Assembly (NCBI RefSeq): GCF_014805625.2
Contig: NW_023998457.1
Span: forward strand, 768,495 to 832,494
DNA from: Glossina fuscipes
Taxonomy: Eukaryota > Arthropoda > Insecta > Diptera > Glossinidae
Direction of reading: 5' to 3'
DNA: 64,000 nucleotides
In this document: positions 11,518 through 24,338 of the stretch, piece by piece
Layout: each line of letters opens with the position of its first letter
Numbering within the stretch: position 1 is the stretch's first letter
Notes under the pieces: model-generated
What the model was told of the DNA's origin: nothing
The model's database searches: none
The model's input: the letters and a program-made list of their open reading frames with translations, nothing else
Program-made: the position numbers and the translations under genes

Positions 11518-12149
11518 ATTTGCCACTACTTAGCCGCTATTGTCGAGAAATCTTGAAAATAGAAAAGTTTTTTCCAGATGACGACTTTTCAGAGTAGGGC
11601 GTTGCACCGATCCAAACAATTTTCAGTGGCGTCCATCCTTGGATCAAAACACGTACCAGTTATCAAAAAATATCTCATATATGGCGACGTCTAGCTTGAA
11701 CACATATTTAGATGGACGGATACTAGACGAACAGTTAGGTTTATTTTAAGCCCTTCTGCATGTTACATACATCCGCACTAATTTAATGTACACTGCACCA
11801 CAGATGGAGGTATAGGATGGTATAGGATGAACAAAGTACTATTCATCCCAGTCAAAGTTTCGAACACGGCTATACGTGTATGCGGGCGCGTTACGCCCTT
11901 TTTCAAATTTGGTCGGTTGCCTGCACCTAAGCGAAAGTGTGTACTAAGTTTCGCGAGCATGACAGAGTCAAGATGAGAAGGACAAGTGGACCCAACACTT
12001 TAATCCGCTCAAAAATTCATTTACTTTATGAACTCCTTGAAGTGTATTTCTAAGTTTTATAAAAACACTGGCGCTCTCTATAGTGGCAAAACACCAGTTG
12101 CGCTAATATTAAAACGAATCTTACATACATTCCACCTGGAGTCATAAGT

Positions 12150-13040
12150 CATTAGTCTTTGTACGCTTCACTACCTGTGATGCATATTGGGTATGTGCGG
12201 ATGGTTGCAACAGACAAACTTAAAATCGGCGCAATTTTATTATATCAATCGATTCGGAATCACCTTTGGAGTTGATTTTTTAAGAATACCTGTCTGTGCG
12301 TCTGTCGCCCTTATGTACATTTAGGCACTTTTTGTTCAAATTATAAGATATTTTTATAAATTTTGGTGTACGTACGACGGTCCGTATTGAAAATGGGTTG
12401 AATTGAGCCATCTTTGCTACGGTTTCAAATATTTCTCGTTAACTATGAGTAAAAAATAATATCTTGGCATAATAAATGAATCTGCTAAACTTGGACAGAA
12501 TGGAACAATTTTTCGAAACTTCCACCTATATAAAAATGTTTTTATAAAAATTAAGCTCTTGTACGGCAATAGAGTTTAATTTTTAAAATTTTGAGATAAA
12601 AATTTATACAAGATATTTATGTTACGTGCAAAAAAAAATCTGATCACCTTAGACCAAATAGATATGTTTTTCATAACTCTACCCATTTCAAGTCATCTTA
12701 TAAGCGACCTCAATTTCTAACGTTCTTATGTTTGCAGACTATACTACTTCTGGTACAAAGATATATTAACTTTGTGCTGGTGTACGCAATGCCCAGAAGA
12801 ACTTCAGATAGACTCGTCTTTTATTATGAAATAACTGCGACGATGGAAGCGTATTTGTCCGTCTGTCTTGTTGTCCTGTGTTCATCCTTTAAGACATTTT
12901 GATGATATTAGGTATCCTGGCAAGTTCTGGCATATTGAAAACGGTTCCGATCTGACCACTTTTTCGACCACTTACGTGCTTACTATTTTAAGCGAAATGG
13001 TATAGGGTGTTTAACAGTGCGCCGTAGCCCACTATAACAC
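12150..13040 (+). repeat. Two family B repeat copies
   Basis: A first copy at about 12,150-12,440 has the GTGCGGATGGTTGCAACA, TATATCAATCGATTCGGAAT and CCTGTCTGTGCGTCTGTC words. A second at about 12,760-13,040 has TTTGTGCTGGTGTACGCAAT, GCCCAGAAGAACTTC and TTTGTCCGTCTGTC, and ends in GCCGTAGCCCACTATA. The order matches the copies at 4,092, 34,965, 40,822 and 58,420. There is no coding content. Confidence 0.5.
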
Positions 13041-13409
13041 TTTTACTTGTTTTTATTTAGACAGACAAAATATATAACCAAGTACGCCAACATATACCGC
13101 AATGGAAACACACGACGAAGATATCAGGTTTTATCGCAAATGAAAAGCACTTGACGGTAGCATTTTTTCTCTGCCCAAACGCTACAAAAGGAAGTTTTTT
13201 TTCAATCGTATTTCGGCTAGAAATGAAGAATGGCTTCATTTTGAAATCCCAGGCGTCAACATTCATAAAGACGACAGAGTAGTGTGTCCTCTTTTATTAA
13301 CTGTTGACGGTTACTATATCAAACGCTACCAATCAATCAGTTAATTGATTTGTGATGTTCGCTATTCTAAAAACAAACGAAATACCGGCAAGTAAAAAAA
13401 CTTATATTC

Positions 13410-14125
13410 GGTTGTGACCGAATCTTTTATACCCTTCACCGTTATTGTAAAAAAGACACAAAAAAAAAAAAAAACTAAATTTTCATGCTCTATAATAATG
13501 AGAGGGCGTGGCTGATTTTTTGTATTTTCAAAATAAAAGTTTCTGTCGCATAGGCGTGTGGGCTTTGTAGCCCTGTGCTTTAAAAAGTATAAATCATTTC
13601 CAAAATCTTTTCCGAGTTTGCAGGCAATGCCTTCATTTTCACTAACGGGAAAATGCTGTTAACCATAAATACTACACTGTTGCGTAGACAGGTGGATGAA
13701 TATGCTTAGGTGCACTGAACATTTGAAACTTGGGTTTTCGAAGGTTGTTTCTGTGCCTCATAAAGGTATTAAAAAAAATAATTAAATTTTGATACACTGT
13801 AATATTGGGTAGACGAGGGTGGTTTTTTCTACTTTTACATAAGTGCCATAGCATTGCCCATAGAATATGCTTTCAAATCTTCGAATATTTATTTGCTATT
13901 GTCTATGAGTAGTGAGCAAAAAACCAATTTTTTATTACTTTTGAAAAACAGAAGGATTCTCAGTTTAAGTGACGCTGTGGGCGTGTTCGTCGACCGATCT
14001 GGCTCATTTGCGATGCCAACCTGCGCACAAGAACTTCCAATGTTTCTGCCAAATTTGAAGTCGATAGCTTCATTTTTGCAGTCAAAAGACAGAGATTACA
14101 TAGACGGACGGAGGGACATTTGATG
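13410..14125 (+). repeat. Dispersed repeat, family A, long copy
   Basis: The left end reads CCGAATCTTTTATACCCTTC, as at 9,745. Inside are three GTAGGCGTG-type modules and words shared with positions 1-600: CACTAACGGGA, CTACACTGT, GTAGACAGG, CCCATAGAAT and CGATCTGGCTCATTT. The right end is lost or diverged near GGGACATTTGATGAG. Open frames at 13,672-14,123 cross module borders and are repeat artefacts. Confidence 0.5.
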
Positions 14126-15460
14126 AGTACTATGTATAAAATTAATTTAAAAAGTAAATGAATGATTTTAAAGAATTATTCTAAAATAAATTTTAAAAAT
14201 TTTACCTTTTTGTTTTTTTTTTTAAAACAAATCCATGAGGAATCTTTGAACACAATCAATTCTTGCGTATTTTATATAAGGATATATGTATATATATATA
14301 TATATATGTATTTTTCGCTACATTTTTTTTTTTTTGTTTGTAAAGCTTAAGAAAAGTTGCTTGATTAATAAAAATTAATTTTTTTGGTTTTTTTTTTTAT
14401 TATTTCTCTTTTTTTTAAGTTAATTTAATTTTTTTTTATTTATTTATTTATTACTTTATTCTTTACATTGATTTGTATAGTTCTAGTAAAGGATTATTTT
14501 ATTTATTTATTTTTATTTTTTTTTTCTTTCTTATATAAAAACAAGTTGAAGAGCGCTTTATCGCAACCGATACCACTTTCAAATCGTTTAACTGTTTAAC
14601 TAAATGTGAAAACTTAAAAAAAATCTTTCCTTTGGATTACAACCGTGAACTCGAGATGTGAAACTTAAACATATAAAGAATAGTGTGTGAAATGCAAAAA
14701 AAAAAAAAAAAAAAAAAAAACAGAGAGCCGAATAAAATAATAATAAAAAAAAAAAAAGTAAATAAATAAATAAACTGAGTAAAAAGTATCTTAAGTAGAT
14801 AAACGACGATACGACGATGAAAACTTCATCCGAGATGGAAGAATAGAATTTAATGAAAAATACTTAGAACTAAGTTATGAAAAAATGTTTGTGTCATTGT
14901 TTTCTTTAGCACTACTGCACTACTATAGTTTAATGGGATACATTAATTTTTTCCTATTTCTTGTGATATTTCATATAAAAAGTACGAACGTGCTATATAC
15001 ATATATATATATATATATATATGTATATGGATGATTGATGAACATTTTATGAAGACTTTTACTTTAATTCGTTTATAAGCGATCAATACATTTCACCGCA
15101 CACACACAATCATCGTCACATATGTACGACTTCGAGAGACTTCGTCTTAAAAATTCCTTTATATTGAGGATTTTTGTTATCCTTGCACTGATTTATGCTA
15201 TAAAGCTTAGGCTTAAGTTTGCAAAATCCCAAGATCACGCCTTCAATTAAGGATTTCCTTATATAAAGGATTTCCTTGTTTAGGCTTAAGGATCTTGCAT
15301 TTTATTTTGATTTATTTTACACGAATGTATTAATATTTTCGCAATTGTTTGAATAATTTACGGCAATTATTTTATGAATGTTACCATTGCTTGTTAATCG
15401 CTTGCGGTTTACTTTCAAACTGATTGGATTGTAGAGTAAGACTGATTTAGTGGTTTTTTT
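14126..15460. other. Very AT-rich intergenic block, no gene seen
   Basis: Dominated by homopolymer T and A runs, TTTA repeats (14,438-14,453 and 14,497-14,520), a poly(A) run at 14,696-14,720 and a (TA)n tract at 15,000-15,022. Nothing on either strand looks coding. Confidence 0.5.
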
Positions 15461-15589
15461 TTGAAAGTGAAGTTAGAATCATTTAGATATTTTCCCAGAA
15501 TATTTTCCTTGCTTTTATATTCTACACTATTTCTTCCGTTTAGTTTGCAACGCCATATAATAGTACTATGTCTGCGTTTCGACCTCTTC

Positions 15590-16115
15590 CTACTTTTATA
15601 CTTATACCTACGACTCTACTTATCCACACATAATTTTATACTAATATACATGCATCTTTACATACCTATATACTTACTGATTTATGTATTTGTATACACT
15701 TATACATTTATACACTATATACTATGTCTACATCTCGACCTTATCCTATTCTTATACTTTTACTTACACCTCTACTTTTACTTATAATTGTATATCTACA
15801 TGTTTACATTCCTATACACTTGTATGTACACTTATACACTTACATATTTATGTATTTATATACCTATATACTTATATACCGAAATACATATATGTAGACA
15901 TAGGGCTATGTCGACACCACGACCTGATCCTATTCATATACGCCTCTACACTTATAAACAAACAATTGTATGCTTATATTCCTATATATTCATACATACA
16001 TACACATATATTTATTTATGTACTTATATACATTTATACCTATACATTTACATGCTCAAATACCTATATATTAGCATATACGTGTACATTTGTACACTTC
16101 TATTCTTATAAAGTC
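15590..16115 (+). repeat. Degenerate short-period repeat rich in CTTATACA/TTTATAC words
   Basis: About 500 bp are made of variants of CTTATACACT and TACATTTATACC with roughly 10-12-base spacing. A longer unit, TATGTCTACATCTCGACCTT, recurs as variants near 15,567, 15,724 and 15,907. All three forward frames stay partly open and give tyrosine-, isoleucine- and threonine-rich strings, which is a product of the base pattern and not coding. Confidence 0.6.
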
Positions 16116-16257
16116 GGGTCCTTATAGGACTTATATACCCAAAAACTTTTATCATAGCATTCGCGGGAAACACTCATACACTTACATCCTTACGAAAGCG
16201 CGCGCTCGTATCAGTTACATTTTTATATATTTTTAACCATTCATTTTAGCAGTATTT

Positions 16258-16458
16258 TTACCCAGTTTCGAAATAACACGGTTCATCAACAAGAACAAAT
16301 ACAATTTTTTTTTCAAGCCTTTTTTGTTCTGCCACAAATCCCAAAAGAAAATCTTGTTCAGTTCTAAATCTATACTTCACTGAGACCTTTACATCGATAT
16401 CTATTCCTGAAAGAAAAGTCTGGTATAGCTTCGGTTCGGAATATAAAGGGAATTGCAT
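16258..16458 (-). other. Unrecognised 66-codon open frame
   Basis: A minus-strand frame beginning MQFPLYSEPKLY and ending EPCYFETG has mixed amino-acid composition without the A/T-run bias of its surroundings. No splice sites, start context or homology can be pointed to. It sits between a short-period repeat and a mariner relic, so a decayed transposon or gene fragment is possible. Confidence 0.12.
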
Positions 16459-16680
16459 TAAATATTAAGTGTTTGCAAAAATGTTGATCAGCGATTTCTA
16501 CAGGTAAACGCGATAAAGAAATGGAAAATATCCGGGTACATAACGGTTAAATTCGATGGTTTTGATCTTCCTCTACATAAAATAACGGTTTTCCATTTAA
16601 TATTATTGATTTATTCAGAGTACGCAGGCGATAATTTTCGAGCGCTCAAAATACTTCTTCTTCCCAATACATATCTTTTG

Positions 16681-17160
16681 TTGTTTATTTGAAGCGATCT
16701 GCTGGCGAAGCCCACCAAACACGTTTAGAGGCTTATAATGATGCTGCTCTATCATCATATTGCCATTATTGGTTTTGGATTCGACGGTTTAAAAATGGCG
16801 ACACGAATTAACTGAAAATGCCTTTGTTTGGCCACTTGTTGCAAGAGTTGTGCGGGATACACTGTTGCAGCTCGAATGAAAAGTTCTACCGCAACCAACG
16901 TACTCAACAGACATAGCGCCTTTCGATTGCCACTTGTTTAGCTCGATGCAGATCGATGGCTTGGCTGGCGGACCCGCCAACTTGAAGAAGTGTGACAATG
17001 CGTCGGTGCATAGATTGCTGCCAAAACAATATAAGTTCTTTCGACATGATATCGCCATATTGCTAAAAATATTGTAAAATGCTGTAGCAAATGATCGAAA
17101 CTATTCTGTTTAAGATACGTTGAGCCAATTTTCCCACAATCAATGCCTGATTCAAGTGAG
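16681..17160 (+). pseudogene. Mariner transposase relic, internally deleted
   Basis: The first part (about 16,688-16,797) translates to words typical of the mariner DNA-binding region: RSAGEAHQT, LEAYNDAALS and, after decay, RRFKNGD. The frame then stops, and a separate part (about 16,835-17,150) gives ARVVRDTLLQLE, a stop, then LPQPTYSTDIAPFDCHLF. The latter is the YSPDLAPSDYHLF block carrying the last catalytic aspartate of mariner transposases. The middle of the protein, roughly 150-200 residues with the first two catalytic acidic residues, is missing. Stops and frameshifts rule out activity. Terminal repeats were not identified. Confidence 0.75.
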
Positions 17161-17199
17161 AAAATGATCAAAATTTTTGCAAACATCTAAATATATCTG

Positions 17200-18560
17200 A
17201 TCACCGTTTGTACTAAAGTAATTTCAAGTAATTTCAAGTTTTTATTATCCTTCTACGACTTGCGTACATTCACACACACTTTATGTACCCTGATATCATA
17301 ATTTATGTAGGGTATAAAACTGATAATGACGAGCCCAAAATTAATTTTCATCAAAGATTACAACAAATCGACATTTTTTTTTTTTTAGAAAATTGATTGA
17401 AACAATAAAATAAAATTAAAAGCAAAAAGCAATTCCGATGATCAAAATTTTTGCAAACGTCCGTCAAGTAATTATCATATCTTTAGAGTGAATACTCTTT
17501 CTTCAAATTAGATTTTACCCTAAATAGTAGTCTATTAGCAGTCTATTTATTTATTTATTTATTTATTTATTTATTCTACTTACACAAGAAACTCAACTTA
17601 AACAAATTGTTAGTCGAGTTCAATTGACTCTTAAAGTAAATCTTAAATTAATTATTAGTATATAATAAAACAAATAAGCAGAAAAGAAAGAAAAGAAAAA
17701 AAGCATGCAGCATAGAGTCACACCCACAACCGGTACAGGACCAAATTGCAAATGAACCCTTAAGCCATCGCAAACATGCATAAGCTTGGCAACCGATAAT
17801 ATGGTTAGCAACAATTAATTCTCGAAATATTGTGACTTTTTAAGGTTAAGAGCTAGTTTAAGTACGACATAGGTAATTAAGCAATATTGCTTTAATGCAC
17901 TTTACAAAATCCGTTAATGAGAATAAGTGATAGTTAGTCTAGTTGTGCTTATTATGTGAAAGATTTTCATTAATGGACAAAGTAAGATCATAAGTATCTG
18001 AATATGTCGTATAAACGCAGACAAATTTCTACAGCAATCACTTAATAAGTTGTCGTCAATTTCACTATAGTTAATAACAATAACAATAATAATAATAATA
18101 ATAACAATAATAATAATAATAGCCCTGTTACTATGACAGATAGTAGAAAATTTAGCATTAATCGTTTATTTTTCTTAAATGACGTTATAATTTAATTTCC
18201 AAGTTTTAATTGTATCGATTCTTTGTTAGTGAAATATTCATTTACACTCTCTCTTAATAAATATTAATCAAAAAAACAAATAAACACTATTATGGATTAA
18301 TTGACACAACAACAATATTATCATCATCATCATCAACGTCGGCAGCGTCACAGCATCACAGCATCACATTAGCATAATAATATAATAATCCGGAAAAAAA
18401 TTTTTTATTCAATTTAGACCGAAATTCATAAAGCGAAAAATCTCAAAAATATATATTTCTATAAAGGGGTCACGTGAAATAATCCAAGAGATTATTTGCA
18501 CGAGTAATACCTAATTAATAGGTTTTTAATTTTTCATAATTTAATTAATTAAGAAAAAAT
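17200..18560. other. AT-rich intergenic DNA with TTTA and AAT microsatellites
   Basis: Contains an (ATTT)n tract at 17,544-17,575, an (AAT)n/(AAC)n tract at 18,076-18,121 and (ATC)n at 18,319-18,335. No open frame with protein-like composition was seen. Confidence 0.45.
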
Positions 18561-18575
18561 ACATCGAATCGATTA

Positions 18576-18961
18576 ATTGTGGGAGAGAGGTAGGGAGAGA
18601 GGTAGAAGAGACAGAGACAGACGGACAAACAGACAAAGAAAGGAAGGAAGGTAGAGGGAAAGAGGGAGAGAGGGAGTTGGGTAGAGGGAAAGAGGGAGAG
18701 AGGGAGAGAGACAGAGAGAGAGAGAGGGAGGTAGGGTGGGAGAGAGACATAGAGAGAGATGGAGGTAGGGAGAGAGAGAGAAAGAAAGGGAGTGGAGGAA
18801 GATATGGGGAGACAGTAGGACGGAGAGATGCAAAGAGATACAGAGCGCGGGACACAGCGATGGCCGCCGGGGGAGGGTCGAGAAATGAAGAGTGGGGGAG
18901 AGAGAAAGGCAGAGAAAGGAGGACAGAAAGGGGACACAGCGAGAGACAGAGGAAGAAAGAG
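18576..18961 (+). repeat. Purine-rich (GGGAGAGA)n low-complexity tract
   Basis: About 385 bp are almost entirely A and G on the plus strand, built of GGGAGAGAGGGAG, GAGAGAGACAGAG and AGAAAGG words. Forward frames read Arg/Glu/Gly repeats and reverse frames read Ser/Leu/Pro repeats. All are low-complexity shadows. Such mirror-symmetric purine tracts can adopt triplex structures, which is general knowledge and not shown here. Confidence 0.8.
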
Positions 18962-18969
18962 TTTATATT

Positions 18970-20568
18970 CTGGCTAAAGTCCTAAAGATGCCATCATGAC
19001 TTTTAGTGTTCAAGAAAACGGTCTTAATTAATATTCCCTTCTCTTTCCTCACTTCTGTCTTACATTCATCTATTACATGAATGGGGGGTATACCTTGAAT
19101 GGTCACGTGCAAGAAACAAAAACAAAATTTAAGTCCCTCAGCGAAATTTTACCAAATATTGTTGGAAGCTATTTTTCCGCTTTTCTCTCCCATAAACGTT
19201 TCGAAACGTGCAGTAAACATCCCAAAATAGTTGATCGATCAACGGTTAAGTTAATATCGGATTTCTTTAGTCATTAAATGCCTACTCATAGTCGATATAT
19301 AAGCCAACCAGTACAAAAAAAATATCAAACGACATTCATCGGAATTTCGCAATTGTGTGAAATTACCTTAAGCCAGTCATTTAATGATCACAAAGATTAG
19401 GTATAATCTTAACATTGATTAAGAATCTTTTTAAGATTTTTTTTTCCCCTGGAACAAACGCATTGACAGAACTAATGTATTACCCGCCTAGAGACAAACT
19501 AATGAACGACTTGAAAGCGAATAAAAGCCGATAGTTACGTGGAGAGTTATGCAGGGTGTTGAAAGATTCTCTGCAAACTGAATCAGATCTCTTGCTTTCA
19601 AATTATTTATATATTTATTTTTTTTTTTAACAATTGTGGTTTCGCAAATTAATTATATAAATATTTTTCTAATAATGATATCGAAAGTCATGAATATTTT
19701 TGAATAGATTTTAGAATTATTAAAAAAAAAAAAAAAGACAACAAAAAGTCCAAAATAATCGTAATTTCAAGGTAAAACATTCATTCATTGTAATATACAC
19801 TTTTCCCTAGCCATTGAAACGATTGATTCTCTTATGTATGTATACCATACCGCACGGTTAGTAGAAGGGAATATTAGATGTGTGAGAATGGATATATGGA
19901 ATATTCGCTTTTTATTACACCTATCGGTTCGCAGAAAGCGATCCTTGCAAGTCCGCTTGCCCGTATTGTTTTCTTGTGTCAAAACTATAAATCAAAGATA
20001 TTTCGATGAAATTTTATTTTAACCCAAGGACGAATGCTATTGAAAATGATTCGGATTGAACTATTTTTTCAATCGCTTACCATATAAAACCTTATTTTGA
20101 AAGGTCCTTTTATGAATGACCGTCTTAAGCAAAGCGGCGCATGGTATTTAACGGTACATCATTGCCAACTATAAATTTTTTACATCTTTTCAAATATATT
20201 TATAACTTATAGAATATTTTACAAACATTGGCCCTTTTTACACATCTCAGCGAATTTTCGATTGTTGATTTGCTAAATAGAAGAGGCAGAATATTTTATA
20301 AAAAAAACGATGTTCTGAGGACGTCCATCATCTCACAACCATGTGTCAAGCTTATCACATCTCAATGAAGTTGATTTGGCATCTTTTCTAAATTATAGGT
20401 AAATGGTGAGCATAAAGCAACAAATGACCGATTCTTGTGACGGCCATGAAGCAAATATTCTCAACAAACACCGATTCTTTTCTTTTCTTCTTTTTTTTTT
20501 TGAAGGATCAAAAATAATTGTGCCATTAGATTGCAAATATTTGCTCGAACGTCATTTTAATACACAAT
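18970..20568. other. Intergenic DNA, no gene seen
   Basis: AT-rich. A partial family B fragment (GAAAATGATTCGGATTGAAC, then a TACCATATAAAACC-like end) lies near 20,040-20,165. No supported coding region. Confidence 0.35.
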
Positions 20569-20668
20569 NNNNNNNNNNNNNNNNNNNNNNNNNNNNNNNN
20601 NNNNNNNNNNNNNNNNNNNNNNNNNNNNNNNNNNNNNNNNNNNNNNNNNNNNNNNNNNNNNNNNNNNN
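20569..20668. other. Assembly gap, 100 N
   Basis: Exactly 100 N, the conventional placeholder for a gap of unknown size. Sequence content here is unknown and the frame that appears to cross it has no meaning. Confidence 0.95.
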
Positions 20669-21589
20669 TCATATTAATTCAACATGTAGTGTTCGGACAT
20701 CAGTATACCATTAAATAAAGTAAGTCAACGGATATAACTGCTAATCGCCTTGAAATATTCCAAAATTTTGAAAAAACCGTTTCGTACCAATTCAAGTCAC
20801 CGTCAATTGGTTCACTTGACCGGCAGAGCTAGATACAGATGTAATTGCACAAGAGCCCGCAGAGAGTTTCAACAAATTAACATTCATTATGGTATGAAAA
20901 GTTCATAAACTATGTTTTTTTACCTCGGAAGGGCAAACGAATTCAGGATAGGTATTGACAAGGAAATGGTTTCAAATGGTCTCATAGCACGCTGTTTAGA
21001 ACCAAACACCATTATAGTGCATTACAAGGTTAATTCAGTTTCAATTGCAAAAACAAACTTACCTCGAAGCCTGAAAATAATCCTTTTGTGATGACATGAC
21101 GTTAATTAGTTAGGTAGTCTACATCGCACTTTAAGATACTATGAAATGATTCACAGAGACGCCACAGAACATCGCTTCATCAAACGTGGTACTAAGTCTA
21201 GTTCTCATTAATTTAAGGTTATAAAAGAAATCGAATTTAATTGCATTGGGAAAAAATTTTCGCTTAATACTACAACTGCATTGCGAAGTCATGCACAGTA
21301 AATTTAAAGGCTATGCTGTCGATGGTGATGGCAATGAAGCAATTGTTCATTTAGGTAAAATTTTTTATTAAAATAATTTAAGTTCTATTAACAACTTATT
21401 CTTTTTGTCTGGATCATGATCATTTTTATAGTGGCCTTGTATTTGCAGAGCTGGACTTCTCTGTCCGAGCTTCAAATTGAAGACGGTATCATGACACTTT
21501 CGATTAATTTGGCTGATGATATCTATCATAAGTGATTAAATAAACTACTACAGAACAGCGAAGGAGGACGCAAAGGAAAAAATTCGACC

Positions 21590-21965
21590 TTCGTAAATGA
21601 AGAGAGGATCCATTTAATTAAGCAAACGGGCAAACCAAATAGACTTACTAATAAGATGGGACAGGCGCTTGTGCGAAGAATAAACCCCGATTAAATGCTC
21701 TCAAAATTGTTGCAGATGAAGGCCACGGAATACGGAAAGGAAGTGTCAGCATCCACAATAAGGGGTACTCTTAATGCAAAGCGAGAATGTAATAGGAAAC
21801 GAAGACTATAATTTGCCAGAAAAACCGGTTTTAAGACCAATTTTTGATGGAACTAAGTTATATTTCCTGATGAGAGCAAATACAATGTTTTTAGATCCGA
21901 TCCTCGAATAATGATTTAGCCTAAGGGAAACGGATAACTGCAAACTTTAATTGCTAACAATAATA
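21590..21965 (+). pseudogene. Tc1-type transposase relic
   Basis: Conceptual translation in changing frames gives GKPNRLTNKMGQALVRRI, a match to the GRPRKLS..DERLIVR region of Tc1 transposases. It is followed after a stop by VSASTIRGTLNAKREC (the second helix-turn-helix region, usually VS.STVRR.L) and then FPDESKYNVFRSDPR (the DESKFNLFGSDGR block with the first catalytic aspartate). The order and spacing are those of a Tc1 transposase. Several stops and frameshifts are present and the C-terminal third was not found. Terminal inverted repeats were not seen. Confidence 0.7.
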
Positions 21966-21969
21966 TAAA

Positions 21970-24338
21970 AGCAATAGGCAAATCGTATTCGGTTGTAACT
22001 GATACGAGTATGTGTTCGAGTGTTAAATACTCTTCGCCTTAATTGCATTGACGTCAAACTCGATTAAGTTGTAGTTCTGACTATATTGTTTCAACAATTT
22101 TAGGATAGGATCGCTGTTACCATAGTTAAGTTAACTGGGATATACACTGTCTCAGCAAGCTAGCTGAGTATAATAGATTGCAAAGTGTGCAGTCTCAATG
22201 TTATATAGAAAAAGACCGGCCACCAATTTAAAGAGCGGCAATTATTTTATATCTTTTTTCCTGCAACTGGAAAGGAAAACATTAAACAAAACCTTTTTCT
22301 GCAACGAAGCTTGATTAAATATTCTTCATTGATCAATGTAAATGTTCTAACCTTTCAGTGAAAAAGTTTGTTGCAATAAAAGAAAATCCGGCCTTTCACC
22401 AGTTTTAACAGGGCAAGGGGGAGAAACAATACAAACACTTTTACAATAATTCTCATTATCGACTGCCGCATCTTTACTCTAAGATTGAGAAATCCTTCTT
22501 CAGACTTCTGCTATCATCTATTAAAAAATGAAAGTAACTCAGAAGCTTCCAAGTAGTGCACATACTTTATAAAGTTAAAAGTGACTTTCTTATTATGACC
22601 ATTACGTATATAAAGTGAAACCATTATCATTTTCATATTTGATCAAAAATATTTGTACAATCCGAGAAAACATTGAAACTACAGCCATATTTCGACAAGT
22701 ACTACTAGTAGTCACTATCTCCGCTCGCACTTGCTTCGCATGCCTGCGTCCGTACATTAGCCGAGTTAAATTTTGGGCAGACATTTCAGGAAAGCTTTTA
22801 TGACTTTAATTATTCCAATAAAATAAAGTGTATGTGAAAAGACTCTCAGAAGCATCGTTAGCGAAATTGAAAATTTTTTATGTTGATGATCCAATCGCGA
22901 CTCTAGCCGAACGGTTACTGTTGACTATCGGTAAAAATAAACCTTTTATTGATTCCGAGCAGCACATAGAGATTGCTGGGATCGGACATAACCTCACCAT
23001 TGACATGCAGGTTATTCACAGTAAAAATAGGATATTCGCACTGTATCCGAATCAATAATTATGCCTCTTTCGGTGTTCCGAAATCGGCAATAAAATTATT
23101 CCACCTGAACTTTAAAAAAAAAAAAACTCAAGGCCAAATGAAAGTTTTCATCAAGACAAAAAAATTTTCGTTTATACGGCAATTAATTATCCAAATAAAC
23201 AAATTTCTTTGTGAAACTCATTTGTCACTAGTTGGAATGTAACTCATAGACATCTGTAAACCGATTTTACATAAGAAACACTGCGGAGCCTTTAATTGCT
23301 TAGTTAACCTGTTGACTAATTGCAGCAATTGTAAAGCACACGTGAAAGTCGCGTGGCTTCGATTTGCATATAACGGCAGCTGTTGCTATGAATTCTTGAA
23401 AGATTGTTAAGTAAATGTATATTAGCTTTAAAACAAATGTGTTATACTCATCGTCCGCAATAGAAAACTAGCAACAACAAACTAGCAACATTGATTATTC
23501 TTTATAAGAATTGTGATTACATTTATTAGGATTGAAGTATAGTATGGTTTACTTGTTTACCTACATTTCAATACAACCCTTGTTATTCTCTTATATTTTT
23601 TGGAGTAGGCAGAATTGAATACTTTTATTTTTTTTGCCTTGTAACATGGCATAAATTCGAATTTGAATTAATCAGGTTTTCGCTATCAGAGCCTATGTCT
23701 TATGGTTTTTAACTTTCAAAGAAGAAAGCAGAAAAAAACCAATTATAACAAAAACGCGCATATGAATGAAAATTTTCGTATTTGTCATGCGAATAAATCA
23801 ATTAATAATATTTATGAAACTAAAGGGGAAATAATATATAACTGATTCATTAATGAATACAAGAAATTAGATATTTACTTATGCGACATAATCGTTGTCT
23901 TCCCTCAACTACTTTTTACTGACAATATGTATATTAACTTACCGTAATGCACGTTCACATTATGGCTTTTTTAATATTTTTAAACAAGAAAAACAATCGA
24001 AAAGCAAATCTATATCCGATAATGTAAAAGTTCTATTTCATAAAATCGAATTAAGGGTTGCCTTGGAAAAAAACATCATTCTTCTCGTTTTTAATCTGTT
24101 CCGTTCCAAATAAGTACAGAGATGTCATAATATTCATAGAAAAAATTCGACTTTGTCACCCTGTTATTTGTCGGAACGCATAAGTATTCGCTTTCATTTT
24201 TCAACTATTTTATTGTTGTTGTTTTGAGTGCCTTTAAATTGAAATTTTTAAACTTTCTTTAGATAATTCGCAAAACTTTGGCTGCAAAAAAACGGATAAT
24301 TCATCAAAACACTCAAGCGGTTTGTTATAAATCATAGA
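21970..24338. other. Intergenic DNA upstream of atms, no further gene seen
   Basis: AT-rich DNA with short open frames (for example 22,828-23,058) that I cannot link to a family or to splice sites. The last 200 bases before 24,339 would hold the promoter and 5' UTR of atms. No TATA or initiator motif could be assigned reliably. Confidence 0.35.

Noticed and set aside
15461..16127. Frames of 107-147 codons rich in Tyr, Ile and Thr
   Set aside because: Three overlapping frames follow the same CTTATACA repeat. The composition is set by the repeat and there is no start or splice context.
18541..18985. Overlapping 86-130-codon frames on both strands in the purine tract
   Set aside because: They are Ser/Leu/Pro or Arg/Glu/Gly translations of a GA-rich simple sequence, open in several frames at once.
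20403..20714. 103-codon frame across the N gap
   Set aside because: A third of it is unknown sequence and the rest is not protein-like.
22828..23058. Plus-strand 76-codon frame
   Set aside because: Its composition is plausible, but there is no recognised domain, no consensus start and no splice sites, and it stops in AT-rich DNA.
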